Below, one piece after another: positions 1-13,300 of a stretch of DNA of 64,000 nt (position 1 is its first letter; every line of letters begins with the position of its first letter). The position numbers and the translations under genes were made by a program. The notes under the pieces are model-generated. The model was not told where the DNA came from. It saw only the letters and a list, made by a program, of their open reading frames with translations, and searched no databases. The DNA is from Heterodera schachtii (lineage: Eukaryota > Nematoda > Chromadorea > Rhabditida > Heteroderidae), in NCBI GenBank assembly GCA_023374025.1, contig SIJG01000105.1:342501-406500 (forward strand), in the 5' to 3' direction.

Positions 1-640
1 TTAATTTGTCTAATTTCCCTAATTTGCCTCCCCTAATTGTCAAAGATCCCGTCCAAATGATCGTGCCTCGCTTTTGCTGCTCTTCTCCAGTTGCTTTGCC
101 TGCTTGGCTCTGTGTTCTCTGCTCTTCTTGGAGAATGGTCGTGGTTCGGCTTTTCGGCTTTCGCTCTCTGTCCATCGCTTCTCTTTCCCTTTAGGGCTTT
201 TGCTCATTTACGGCACTTTTTCCGCGGAAAGTTCCGACACTTCGCTGCCGTCTCAGTCCCATTGTTCGGCACTGTTCACGGGCCAACCCATCGCGGTGTT
301 TCTGTCCCTTTGGCCGAATGATCAAATGCCGCAGCTTTTTCGGCTGTGCCTTGGTCCTGTGTTTTTTTCGGTGCTTTTCTGTGCTTCGCTAATCGGAAGT
401 GTGCCCTTCCACCCGACCAGCAGAGCTCTTCCTTTCCTCCCTTCTTCAGTTTCGTTGTCTCTTTTTCTTTTGGCTTTGTCCATGCGACCCGCGCTAATTC
501 AAAATCGCTTCCGACGGCCATTCGGTGGTTTAATTGGCAGTCGGAGAAGTCGAAGACGCACCGTAACCAAACTGCCACTGTTGGCTAAAAATACCGTACC
601 AACAAAGGACAATGGGAGCGAATGAAAGTGATCTCATAAA
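1..640. other. Region without a recognised gene
   Basis: GC-richer DNA with overlapping open frames on both strands (for example 74-625 +), none of which resembles a family I know. The 3' end of the RFX gene faces this region: on the minus strand an AATAAA-type signal lies near 635-645. I see no convincing exon here. It may hold a 3' flank or part of a gene extending out of the window. Confidence 0.4.
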
Positions 641-732
641 TTTATTATCAAAAAATATAAAATGAATGAGTGCCATCGAATGGAATGTTTTGGGAAATGA
701 AAACCGAAGTACTCCCAGCAATTTGCATCTTT

Positions 733-3700
733 TCACCTAACAACCGCCGTTTGTTCATCTACGGCTTCGTCCTGCTCCTGCTTGATCCTTCGTCTTTCTC
801 CTCCGTCCCTTTCGCCGGCCCCGAAAAAACGAATGGCGCCGTCGGCGTTTCCGCCGCCTCGACAGTCTTCTGAAGCGTTTACTCCTTCGTCCGTGCCGTT
901 GAGCATGTCCATTGGGGGTTCGGGTCCCGGTGGCGGCAATGGATCCGACAGGGGATTAAGTGGACTCTGAACGGTTCAAATTTATTTATTGGCGCCGCTT
1001 TAAATGCTCACATTTTGATGAAATGAGTGTACGCGGTTTCGCCCAGCAAAGAAGGGCTGTTGCTGAACAGCAACTGCCGCTGTACTGCTTGAAATTGTCG
1101 TCGTTGGCGGAGGCGAAGGAAAATTCGGCGGGGCGTACACCGAAACGGAGGAGGGCGGGGGCGGATGGGAACGGAAGAAAAGGGGGGCGGAGGAGAGCAG
1201 CGCGGGGTGCTGTTGCAGCTGAGGAGGCAGCGAAAGGGGCGATGGGCGCAGTTGGAGCCACTAAAATTAATTATATAAAGTTACTTTGTCGACTTTTGCC
1301 TCGGGTGCCATTAAGGCGATCGCCGGCTGTCCGCTGAGCTGCGCGAGACGGCGTTCAACCGAAATGGACAAATAGTCGTCGAACAGCAGACGGATCTGCA
1401 AGACTATGCCATTGGCACAAACCGACTTTGGCATTTACCAAGTGAAATTGGCCGAAAGAGGCGGCGGAGCGGAGAGTGAAGTCGCGCAGCACCAAAGAGC
1501 TGTAAAAAAAAAAAACGATGATTCGCCCCGCTCTTTGCTTCCTTTGGCACCTCCAAAAGGTCCACGCGAGAAGCAACTGTTTGCCACGGGCGAATTGCGC
1601 TTCGGGCGCCGTCGGCGGAGTGTCCTGCGGGGAACGCGCCGGTGTAAGCGGTGCCGGCGTTTGCAGCACTCGCGCGGCGAGACAGTCCAGCCAATCGGCC
1701 CATTCTTCCAAGCGCCGGCGCTGAGACAACCCGGCACCGAACTGTTCCTCCAACGAACGAAGCCAACCCGAAGACCAATCGCAACACCACTGAAGCAAAT
1801 TGAGAAAGGAAAGAAAGGGGTGAAAGAAAGGGGAGGAAACGAAGTCGAGACTCTCGAAAGAAAGGACAAAAAAAAAACGAACATTTCCCAAGGCAATAAA
1901 CGAACCTCGACCTGTTCGTGCAGCACAGCAAAGTCCAACCTGAAAATGCAATAAATTTGAAAATGTTGGAATTCTGTGCGTTTTACCTGGCGAAGTCGGC
2001 GTGCATTTGTGCCATTTGTTCGTCGCTTTGGAGCACTTCGCGCGCGGTGACCGCCAAATGGGCGACCGAACTGAGCCGAGTGATCGCATTGGACAGCAGC
2101 CGCACGCCGGCCAACTTGAGCTCACGCAGCGCGGACGGAGCAGCGGCGCCCAACGCTTTGGCCATTGAAGCGCAAAGATTTTTGGCAAAAGGACGCATTT
2201 GGGGTAACAAAAGGTGAAGCCGATTTGGTGGGTGAGCTGAAGCAGAGGAGGGAGGGCATTTGAGTGAAAAAATGGAAGCCAAAATCTCTCAAGATTTGAT
2301 AAATTCCAAATCGGTCGGGCTGATTTTGAATTTATCCTTGGCCAAATCTGTGAGACTCACCAGCCGAGGGAGACGGACGGAGCGGATCGGGCAAAAGTTG
2401 GTCGAGCAGCAATTGGTAGAAGCACAGGTCGACGTTCTGGACGAAGGCCAAAAGTTGCGGCACAGAACAAAGCCGAAACAGAATATCACGGCACAATTGC
2501 ATCTGATGACCCCCGGGCAATCTGCCGAATTGGCAAAACAATCAGTGAACGAACAAAACAACAACAAAACACTGACAGTTCCTCCTCCGCGCCGGCGGTG
2601 CCTCGGCCGTTGTCCGAATCGGAGGCACCGGCCCAAAAACGGGCCCACACATTCTCCACCGATTCGAGTCGCAAGTGGCGCAAACATTCCAATACTTCCT
2701 GAAAGAGCAATCAATTAAAGGCAATTAAATGCTATTAAAAGTACAATCAATTAAAGTCAATTAAATGCCATTAAAGGGACGGGACCGAATTGTGCGCTTC
2801 GTAGTCCATTTGGAATTTGAGTGCATGTTGCACCTGAAGCAAAGTTAAATGAAACGAAGGCAAAGGAAACGCGCGGCAACGACCGTCAACCCAAGCGGCA
2901 ACAAAGCCTCGTCCAAAGAGTCATCCAACGGCAAAGAGACGCGCGGAAGGGCGGCGCCGGCGGACGCCGAAAAGGCGTCTGGCAGAGGGAAGTCGGCACT
3001 AAACAGGACACAAAAGTGGTCCGATTCATGGCTCATTAAGCGACATAAAACTCAAAAAATTGCGGAAGTTGAATCATTGGCAAAATTATGCCGGAAACGT
3101 CGCCCTCCCCCGCCGCCTCTCCGTCTCCCATCAGCCTTATCCCGCCCCCCCCCCCCCCGCCGCCCGTAACACCCCCTCCGGCTTCACCACTTGCCTTTGT
3201 CCGCGTTGCTGTCGCTGTGTCGCCGCTTCGTCCGCTCCGTCCATATCCATCATCGCCACGTCAATGCTGCTGCAGCTGTTCGTCTCTGCTGGTGCGATTA
3301 CGGCATTTTTATGCTGTGTTTGATTGCTGCCCTTCCGCGTGCCGTTTCGACGCGTGCCGCGTGCCGTGGGTGTCGCGTGGTGCCTTTGCTGCTGCGGTTG
3401 CTCTTGTGCCGCATCATCGCTGCCGCTGGGGAACACCCGCGGAAAGCCATCGCGCAACAGCGCACTGCTCGGTTTTATTCGAATTCTGTGCCGGAAAAGC
3501 TTTAGCAATTTGGCCAAATGCTTTTGTCTCCTCCAATTCTGACCCCGAGTAATGATATTTGGAATTGCCGCGTGTCCCCAGCCGACGCGTCAACAAATCT
3601 TTGAATGAATTGCGAATTAATTTGCCAAACGAAGCTGCGTTCACGGGGCTTATGCCAATTTCCCGGCAATGGCTTAAAATATTTGAAAAGTGTTTGAAGT

Positions 3701-6700
3701 TTGATAAATTTCACTTTTGGTAGTGTTCGTAGAGAGTGCAGCGCGGCAGAGAAGCGCCGGGGTACGACTCGTAATTGGCGTGGAGCCATTCCAACTGAAA
3801 GGGGGCAATTGGACAATTGAATAAGCCATACATCCATTAAGAAAAAATTTCAGCTAATGAAAAAATCCTATTTTCTTAAATGGTTCCACATTTCCTTGAA
3901 TGAATCTTTTCATCATTTTCTTGCGTTTCCAATGGTTTGTCTTTCTTTCCAAAAAAATGTCCCCCAAATCCCCCCCCCCCCGGCAATGTCCCTTTATGAA
4001 ATGCCGACTCGGTTTGTGCCATCCCCCCCCTTCCTTTCCCCCTTTCCCTTTCATTTTCCCTTTTTCTCCCAATTATTTCCGTCCATCGGATGAGCCCATT
4101 CTGCGCACACCTTGCAGCTGGCGAACGCAAGAAATGACAACAATTATTCTTTTCTTTTGTGTGTCGCCACTCGTAATTAAAGGCCAACATGGCCATTAAC
4201 GAAAAATCAACAAAATCAGAACAAAATCCCAAAGTAAAAGCATCTTTGGGGACGAAATGTACGTCGTTTAATTTTCGCAAAATTTCCCGAATTTCCCCCC
4301 CCCCCCTCCCTTTGTAATTTTCCCCTTGTTGCTTTAGGCCATAAATTTGTTTTGTCCGGAAGAAAGGGAAGAGGAAGAAAGAATAATGGGAAAAGGACGG
4401 AGGAAGGGGGGGGGGATACGGTAACACTTTGGACCATTGGGGAAAGGCAACAATGGCATTGGCATTGCATTTGTGGCATTTTGAAATGGTTTTATTGTGG
4501 TGGAGGTTGTGAAATTTTGGAATCAGTGCCAATGGCTCAGTTTGCCGTTGGCATTTCACCCGGTCACAACCGACCGTTTCTGGTGCGGCTCGCATCGTAT
4601 GTCCCGTGCCGCCCGCCTCTTGCGAGCCGTCGTCGCCGGTGAGCAGTGCCGCCTCGTCCTCCGTGCCGTCCCCTGCGGTGCCGTCCTCCTCCTCTTCCTC
4701 CTCTTCTCTGTTTCTGCTGCTTTTGCTGTTGTTACTTTTGCCACGTTTGTCATTTCCAATGTTCCCACTTGCCTCCACCACAACAACAAGCGATTGCTTC
4801 TGAAAAAGTGACAAATCAAAGTTAATTTAATTGAATGCTTCCCTCTTAGTGCAAAAAAGGAAATTTTAAATTTCAAAATCTCACTAATTACCCCTCAATT
4901 GCCCCAATGCCCCCCCCCCCTCCGTCCCATGTCAATTCTCGTCTGGTATTTTTGTTCGTATCCCATAATTATTTTGATCTGCCATACTTCCGCCTGTGCT
5001 GTGCCGAGTTCGACATGCGTTTTGTGCCGTTGGAAGTGTTGTGGCCCCGCTGCCGATGCTGCTGTTGCCGGGTGGTGGTGCTGCTGCTGTCTCAGCACAT
5101 ACGTGGCGTGTTGGCCCAACGCCGGGGGCGTATTTCCGTCCGAATTTTGCTGCTGTTGAATCGGATGGTAATGCTTAAGGGAGGGAGAGCGCAAGTTGAG
5201 TTATTGTTTGGCTTGGATGGATTGTTTTTCGGTGCCTTTCTTTTCCCGCTTTTTGCCACCTGCTGAATTCCGTTAATTTGGCCGGTCCCTCCGACCACCA
5301 CTACGAAGATGTCCCTTCCCGCGTTGGACCCGTCGCTAACTGTCGCGACGGACCGCTCCCAACACGGCGGCGGCGGTTGCGGCTCCCCAGTTAAACCGCA
5401 GAGCATTTTTAAGTCCAGAAAGGGTGTGGTGCCAAGCGAGTGGTAACCCGTGGCGATGGAATGGGGGAAATGCCATGGAAATCCGGAGAAAGTGGCATTT
5501 TGCCCCGTGGGATTGGCCCTTCGCTGCCGTGGTTCCTAGGGAACGACCAAAGGGGGACAGGTGAGCGAACATTACGACGTTCATTTTTGAATGGTGCCCA
5601 AAACGGTGCTTTATGCGGTAAACTTTGGTCTGTGCCGTATTTGCATTTAATAAAATTTGCCGCTTCCCCCGCGCCTTTGGCTCTTTTTTTGTTTTATTTT
5701 TTCACTTTTTGCATTTGCGCCGCGTTTTGTCCGCTTTTCCCTTTTGCTCACTCTGCTCCCGTCGAATGCCATCATTTCAATTTCGGCTCCTTCTGGCGAT
5801 GAGTGCAGCTGCTGTGCCATACTCAGCTGAACGATGCGTCGCTGGGGCTCGAAAAAGGCGGGTGCCGCGCCTTGTGGCAACGCAACAGCACTTTGCTGCA
5901 TGACGGGTGGCGGGGCGGTCAAAATGTGAAAGGTAATTGGATGGGCGACGCCAAATTCGGCTGGGCTCAGTTTGTTAGCCTCAAGACATGGCACGGGAGG
6001 AGGAGAAGAGCCGGACGAGTCCAAGCTGTACATCCAACAGCCGGCAGGTGTGACCATTTGGTGTTGGTTCAAATGGTGGTCCATCGACGGGTGATGGTGG
6101 TGGGAGACCATCGAAGAGCACGATTTGGTGGACGACGGCTGCGAGGATGAGGAGGAGGACACCGTGGCCAGAAACGGGGGCAACTCCATGCTGCACGAGG
6201 GTACCGGTGGTGGTAATTGCAAAGCGTGATGACACTTTCACAATGAAAGCGTTGGATCGATGTGCTTTCGCTGTTAATGTCCCCGGGGGATAAATGGCGC
6301 CCACGGCGATGACACGCACAACGTCGGCTGTTCGTAGAGCGAAATGCGCCGCCGACAGCAGCTGTCTTCGCTCGGCCTTATCGTAATCCGCGCCGCGCAG
6401 TCAGAGGGCCTTCCCCCCCCCCCCCGCTTTGATTGCCCGAGGGCCAAAGGCTTAAAGACCTTTTGGTGGCTTAGGCACCATACGCTCGCGCACAACGCAA
6501 CCGCCGTTTTGGCCATTAGCGACAACAAACGGAAGGGTTGGCATGGGAACCAAAGTCTTAACGGAAATGGCAGACCGCAGCAAAAATTGGCAAATTTAAT
6601 TGGTGAAAAAGTTTAATTGGAAGGTCGATTTAGGGTGAGGAAATTGTTGAAGCAAATGGCAAATTGAGTGTCAAAATAAAAAGCATTTGTTTTTTCATTA

Positions 6701-7336
6701 ACTAAACCTAATTGGTGCCATTGCCCTTTTAACCCTTCCCTTCTAATTGCCCCCCCCCCTTCCCCCACTCTTTCTCACCTGCTGCTGCTGTTGTTGTTGT
6801 TGTTGATAGTAAACGTTCTGTTGTCCCCCATATTCCGCGCTGTTCCGCTGGTGTCCCCCTGCGTTGTTGTGCTGCTCGAATTCGCCATTTGTCACTGCCG
6901 CCGCTGCGTAAGCGTTCTGCTGCTGTCTGAACAACGACGGATTATTCTGCTGCAGCTGATGGTGGGGCCCAAAGTTCGACGGGTGCGGCGCCGGTGGCAA
7001 TTCCAACCAGCACCAATCGGGCGAAAGGTCCGCCGCTGTGGAAGCGGACGAAAACGGGGACGGCGGACTGTCGCCGCCATCGCGGGGCCCCGTCCCCGCC
7101 ACTGTCCCCGACAAATCATCGCCAATTAGTGGAGGCAAAAAGTTGTAATTGTGAAGGTGGTGGGGGTGGTATGGGCCATTGCTGCTGCTGTGCCGAATGT
7201 CTAACTCCTCAATCACCACAACGGCACCACCCGGTGCCGAACTCGGCGGACCCAAAGCGGGGGCCGGCACAAAAATGGGAGGATTGCTAACGGACATTCC
7301 ATCCTCCTCAAAATTGCTTGAGCACACAAACATCAT
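733..7336 (-). CDS. RFX-family transcription factor, DAF-19-like
   Basis: Sequence-specific nuclear transcription factor that binds X-box promoter motifs; the nematode member DAF-19 controls cilium genes in sensory neurons. The winged-helix DNA-binding domain is split over exons near 3800-3725, 3680-3555 and 3508 downward. Joined in phase they read a WLHANYE/SLPRCTLYEHY part, then VNAASFGKLIR, RRLGTRGNSKYHYSG and IRIKPS, which is the RFX signature. The later B, C and dimerisation regions follow (ESVENVWARFW near 2660; LVLRDFTLRSAASFG near 1480; IRLLFDDYLSISVERR near 1390). The N-terminal exon (7336-6779) is rich in Pro, His and Gln and ends in a poly-Gln run. The last exon is acidic/basic and stops at 733. 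About 12 exons. The start (Met-Met at 7336) is the first ATG of that exon; more upstream exons are possible. The family call is firm, the exon list partial. Confidence 0.93.
1261..1299 (-). other. Probable GC-AG intron in the RFX gene
   Basis: After the dimerisation-domain exon the frame runs into a stop. The reading continues in the next exon (WLQLRPSP...) if either a 24-base GT-AG intron (1261-1284) or a 39-base intron with donor GAG|GCAAAA is removed. Both keep phase 0. The 39-base option fits the size of other introns here and the AG|GC donors seen elsewhere in the window. Confidence 0.55.
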
Positions 7337-7339
7337 TTT

Positions 7340-9344
7340 GTTGGCACTTGGCACAGAATATTTTTGGGATTTTCAGAGAAATGCGAAAATTTTGGGCTTA
7401 ATGATGCGAATTCTGCCCATAGGTGAGGTGCGAAATGGCTCAATTTGTGCTCATTTAGGCGCAGTGGGCGGTGCCGGGCGAAGGGGGGGGGGGAGACGGG
7501 GGGGGGGGGGTGGACACCGTTGCTGGACACCGTCTTGCCACGCCCTCCGAACCCTGCGGTCAGCTGAGACGGGGAAGACGGTAGGTAATATCCCCTGGGG
7601 GTGTTTCTGGCAGTGCCACCCTTTGGGCCGTTCTCTCCCGAAATGAATGGACAAATAACGGACACTCGGCACCTTCCCTGCAATTTTCACACTCGAAATT
7701 TCGAAAGGAATGAGTGGTATTTGTATGGAATGAATGCAAAGGCGGGAATAAAAAGGGAGATAAATTTGGAAAGACGCAATCGAAAAAAAAAACTGACCCG
7801 ACGGATGGCACGGAAATCATTGGCAGAAAAAGCGAAAGGAATGAAATGACCAAGAAAAGGTCATTTGGATTTTGGAAAAGAATGGCATGAAAAAGTCGTT
7901 CAGCATTTTCAGTCTTCATTTATCTCTTAAACACATTTTAACTGATTTTAATGGACAAAAGTTTATACAAAATAAAGGGGAGGGAATGTTTTGCATGGGA
8001 AGCCCCGGGGAAAGGGCGAAGGGAAAGTGCCGTTTGGGATTGGCATTTAAAAAATGCCATAAAATTTAAATTTCAAATAAGTTGTCAACAAAAAAAGTAA
8101 TCAAAAAGTTTTTTAAGCCATAATTTAAATTAGCCAAATTGGGTGTGAATTGTGAGGTTGGAATTGAGATGCTTTAACCAAGCTTTTTATGGATTATAAG
8201 CATTTAAATTGGTGCCGTTGATTAAAAACAGGCGATACCTTCTGTATAATTTAAAAGCCAAAAGAAATGTTGGACAAAGTGTGAAAAGCGAAGTGATGGA
8301 GTGAACGACGAGTGAAGGGGGAGTGCGGTGTCCTGGTGATGGGTGGTCGTGGGGGGGGGGGTGGCGAGGTTCGGCACATTCCGACCCCCCCCCCCCCCTG
8401 GGCAGTGCCCTCCGTCCATCGGTCCGTCCGTTGTGTTGGCGACCATCACCACGGGGACGGAGAGTATATCAGTATCCGGATGCGGTAACCCAGCATCACA
8501 CATCGCCAGGGCACGGGGGGCTGCACCAACCCCCGGGGAGACGGACGACGCCAATCGTAACGCCCCTGGCAACAAATCGCATCGCCATGCCCACCAGCCG
8601 AGGCACCCGAAGTTCAGTCGGAGAACCATGAGAACAGTTCGCGGCCTGGAGAACCAATTTCCGGGGGAACATCCTTTCGAAGGTTGTCCAGGATTGAGCA
8701 AAACCAACGGCGGGTGACCAGGGGAACCATCGGCACAGCAACGGCACCACCCGACCAATTTGGGACGGTGCCAAGGAAATGGGGTGCCATGGCATCAGCC
8801 AATGGTCGGTTGGCAAGCGATGGCCGTCATGGAAATGGCGGACGATCACCTTGGCCACTGAAAGACCTTCAGCAGAGGACGGACACATTATCAGAGCAGA
8901 AATTGGAGAGCGAAGAGGAAAAATCCGAAGGGTCCCCCAAACCGACGAAAGACCAAAGAAAATTGACAACGGAGGGAACCCTCTCTCTTACTTCCGTCAA
9001 GTCTCTTTCAAAAAACATTTTCCCACCTTCCCCCCCCCCCCCCTTCAATCGGTGCCCTTCCCCCAGCTGTTCTTCCGGATGTGCCGCTCACAGGCACATT
9101 GTCAATTTGACCGAATCTGTCCCCCAATGTCCACGGATTAATCGCCTAATGGGCCGAAGAGAACGCCCCCGGGGGGGGGGGGGGGGCGTCGACCCCGCCA
9201 ATTATCGGCCAAAAGCGTGGGGCTGGTGGAGCGAATGAATAAATGAAGACACTGGATAAGAACGAATTTGGGAATGAGGGAGGACAGGTGCGCCCATAGG
9301 GGAGGGGAGGAAACGCATCAATCGGAGGAAGAGGGAGAAATGGG

Positions 9345-9375
<31 letters not shown>

Positions 9376-9390
9376 GAGAGAGAGAGAGAG

Positions 9391-9456
<66 letters not shown>

Positions 9457-10366
9457 GGGGAGAGAGAGAGGAGGGAGAGGGAGAAAGCGGATGGAAGAGC
9501 GGGGGGGGGGGGGGGCGGGGGGGGTAGAAATCGGAAAATATAAGCCTCGGAAGGGGAGGGGACATGGGAGAAAAAGTGGACGGATTATGAGGGGAGGGGG
9601 ACAACAAGGGAATGTGGACAGTTCAGTGATCCTTTCCCTATTGTACCGCTGTAAAAGCGACGTCGGCTGGCAGTACGGTGCTGTCGATACGGTGGCGAAC
9701 AGAGCGGCGGCGCCGGCGAACCCCGCGGTGCCATGGGCGGCTAACAACGCATGCGCGGGATGGGCAGAAAGGGACGGAGTGGCGACATTCGAATGGCCCG
9801 GCATTTGGCCTAAAGGGCAGCGGAAAGTGTCCGAATCCGTCAGCCACACCAATGGGCCAACATCCGAAGAAGAACTTACCGAAAATGGCCCATGCGCCCC
9901 CGGCGTATCCGCAGGCACTCGTCGAAACTGTGGGCATCGCCGGAGGGCCCCGACGCATTTTTGAAGTTTTTGTTAATAGAGTGGGCACAAATGTTAGCCA
10001 ATTTCCGTAATTCCCCAAAAAAGAATTGGTTGGCTTACAGTAAATGCCATTTGACTCAATGCCTTCCCATAAATTTTTCATCTCTCCTCAAATACCCCCG
10101 CAGTTTCGTCCCCCCATTCATTCAGTGCTTTTGAGCATTCACTCTATGCTTTGGCAAGCCAAATTAACAATTCCGACAGGGCAAAAGGGGGCATTGGCCA
10201 AAGGGATCAATGGCATTTTTAAATTGGAAAAGGTAAAAGTTAAACGACAAAAAGATGCATTTGAAAATAATTTATTTGTATGTAAAAAAGCAACGACAGC
10301 ACTAAACAATTTAAAATTATTTCTCGATTTCACGTTTTTCCTCTTTCCGCGCTTCGTTTTCTTTAC
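7340..10366. other. 3-kb low-complexity region, possible minus-strand exons
   Basis: No recognised gene. It holds C/G homopolymer runs (7488-7510, 8350-8400, 9030-9045, 9169-9186, 9501-9515) and a 150-base GA repeat. Two minus-strand pieces (about 9985-9872 and 9820-9635) can be joined in phase through a GT-AG intron to give an Ala/Ser-rich reading with AWAIFG then QMPGHSNVATPS. Another open stretch on the minus strand runs through 8758-8300. These could be far 5' exons of the RFX gene or an unrelated gene; I recognise neither. Confidence 0.35.
9337..9484. repeat. (GA)n microsatellite
   Basis: Nearly pure GA dinucleotide repeat of about 145 bases with a few GG interruptions, followed by a G run at 9501-9515. 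Open reading frames across it (Arg/Glu or Ser/Leu repeats) are a by-product of the repeat. Confidence 0.95.
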
Positions 10367-13300
10367 TTACGCCCGTCCCCCCTCGTCCTTTGCCTTCTTT
10401 CCGATTGCCAATGTCCGTCCCTTATGCTTTTGCCCTTTCGGCGGGGTCGGCGGCGGCTTCGTAACTTTTTCGCCCTTGAGCAACTTCTCAATGTCATTTT
10501 TGGACAGGGTTTCGTGCTCCAACAGAGCCTCGGCCAACAAATGATGCTCCTTCTGAAATTGCCATTTTAAAAATGTACACTCTTTGTTTCTGTTGTCCAA
10601 ACACCCTTTCATATTGTCCCCCCCCCCCACCTTTCGCTTCGTCAACAGTTCCTTAACGCGTTCGTGGCTCTGCTGCAACAGATTTTCAATCTCCCGGTCG
10701 ATCGTTTCGCTGGTGCTCGGGCCCCTTTCCACACAAAAGCCTTGCTCAGATTCAATCGGTTCCACCTTAAAGAGAACATTGCGATAGGAATGCTTTTGAT
10801 TGTCCAACAGTGAAGTCGCGAAGTCCGGCCCGGTCACTCATTCCGAATAATTTCACCATTCGTTCCGCCACCTTAAAACGAATGCTTTTGTTTCTTTCAT
10901 GCCAATTCCCCCTTTTTGCCTGTGTGGCGCGCCGCAAATCCGAAGTTGCGCCCGTGCTGATGTGTTCCTGGCCAAAAACCAATTCTTCCGCCACTCGGCC
11001 GCCCATTGTCACGTCCAATTGAGCGAGAAGCTGTGCTTTCGTTTCCTGGTAACGGTCCTTGTCCGGCAGTTGCGATGTCTGCAATTAATGAACCGTTTTT
11101 TTCCAAATCAAACGCGAAATACTCACATGGCCGAGAGAAGTGCCTCTGGGAATGATGGTCACTTTATGCAAAGGATTCGAATGGTCAGAGAAATGGGCGA
11201 CGATGGCGTGTCCCGCTTCGTGGAAGGCTAAAAACATTGGGAAAGGTGCATCAGCAACATTTTACAATTGACAATTCCATTCTAAAATATTTTTGCCCTT
11301 CCAATTGTCCTCCATTCCTCCCTATTTCCGAAAATACCCACCGGTGTATCGGTTCTCTTCCTCATCCGGCAGTCGCCCTTTGATTCTTTCAGGTCCCATC
11401 AAAACACGATCTGAAATTTAACAAATTTTATTTAAGTGTTTGCATTTGATACCTCTGGCTTCGTCCAAATGGGCCATGTCCACTTCCTTTGCCCCTTCTT
11501 TGGCCGCCTTAAGTGCTGCTTGGTTGACCAAGTTTTCAATGTCTTGAAATAACAAAATTCAGTAATTTTCCAACCCTGTAAAGCAATTTCCCACCTGCGC
11601 CAGTAAATCCGGTCGTTCCTTTGGCTAATTGGGTAACGTTAATGTCGCCATGCACAATTTTGTCCAAATACAGTCTTAACAGTATTTTTGGTAATTGCGT
11701 TAGATTGGGTAATTATTGAAGGACCAAAAGTAGTTTTATAAAATCTTTTTACTTTCAACCCATTCTTTGATTTTGTTAACCTGAAAATGTCCTTTCGGCT
11801 CGGCAAGTCCGGCCTCGATACAGTGACCTGCACATCGAATCTGCCCGGTCGAAGCAGTGCTTTGTCGAGATTATCAACTCGGTTTGTGGCACCGATCACG
11901 ATCACTCCCTGGTTCTGTTCAAAGCCGTCCATTTCGGCCAAAAGTTGGTTGATTGTTTGGTTGGCATGCGGATGAATGGCACTGTTTGTCCGTTTCGAGC
12001 CCACCGAGTCAATCTCATCGATAAACACAACGCAAGGCTGATTCTCCTTGGCCAAACCTGGAGAGTAAAGGGATCAGAAAATTAGGCGAATAATTATTCA
12101 ACGAAAATATGGTAATAAATGCGAGAGAGAAATCTGTAGCAAATTTAAGAAAAAGAAAGGTCGACAAATGAGGGGACAAAGGAACAAAACCGAAAGGCAA
12201 ACTCACGAAAGAGTTCACGAACTCGCTTGGCGCCCTGCCCAACGAGAATCTCGTCAAACTCGGAGCCGACCGCGTGGAAGAATGGACAGTCAGCTTCGCC
12301 TGCGATAGCGCGCGCCAAAAGCGTTTTGCCCGTCCCCGGAGGGCCAACCAACAGAACACCCTGAGAAAAATATATTAGATTCAAAATGTTATTGACCCAC
12401 GGACTTTTGGCAAACGAGCACCAAGCGAAGTGTAACGACGCGGGTCCCTCAAATAATCGACAATTTCTTCCACCTCCGCCTTGGCTTCGTCCATCTATCA
12501 ATTAAAACAGAATTAAATACATTTTCAATTCAAATCGAACCCCGCGCACGTCGTCGAAAGTCACATCGACTTTATCGGTGGTCCAACTCGGCTGATCGGT
12601 GAGTGATTCAAGCAGTGAACCGCCACCCGTGTTCACGGTCACTTTCTACAATAAAATGAGTGAATTGTCTGGTGTATAAAAACTGTTGTTTGCCATTTGT
12701 GCCTTGGACATACATTAATATTATAAAAATTTTGCAAAATTATTAAATACAAAACCAAAAATAGGCATTTCTGATGCAAAATTGCTAAATGACTCAAATT
12801 TTACAATTTCCTAGCGGCAAAATCGCAAAATTTGTTTCTTTTTTTAAAGCGAATTCTCAAAAAACGCATTTGGCGTCGTAAATCAAGGGCATTTTCTGAT
12901 AATACTTATGCTTTTGAGTTATTTAAGATTTGGAAATAAGCTTCTGAATTCATTTTATCGGTAGCCCGAAATGTCGGTCTCAATTTCTCAGTTTCTTAGG
13001 GAGTGCAAAAGTCAAGAATGCATAGCCCAAAAAAGCCATTGGTATTTTAAGCGCAAAAGTCCGAGCGCAAAGTCCGTGCGCAAATGTCTAATTCCAATTG
13101 GGGCACAAATGTATGTCCGGGGCGTAAATGACCAATGACCAAACATAAATGTGTGCACACGTACGAACTAGAAAAACGTATGTATTTTAATATAATAACA
13201 GATTAATGATTGCTAAGTTATCGGCTTATAACCATCCCCTGTTTGATAGGCTATAAATTTTGTTACTTGGTCAATGTATACATTTACGTTATCAAACGAA

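Noticed and set aside
8222..8970. Protein genes in the GC-rich block
   Set aside because: Open frames on both strands with no homology, splice support or leader.
9202..9607. Ser/Leu- or Arg/Glu-repeat proteins over the GA tract
   Set aside because: By-products of a dinucleotide microsatellite.
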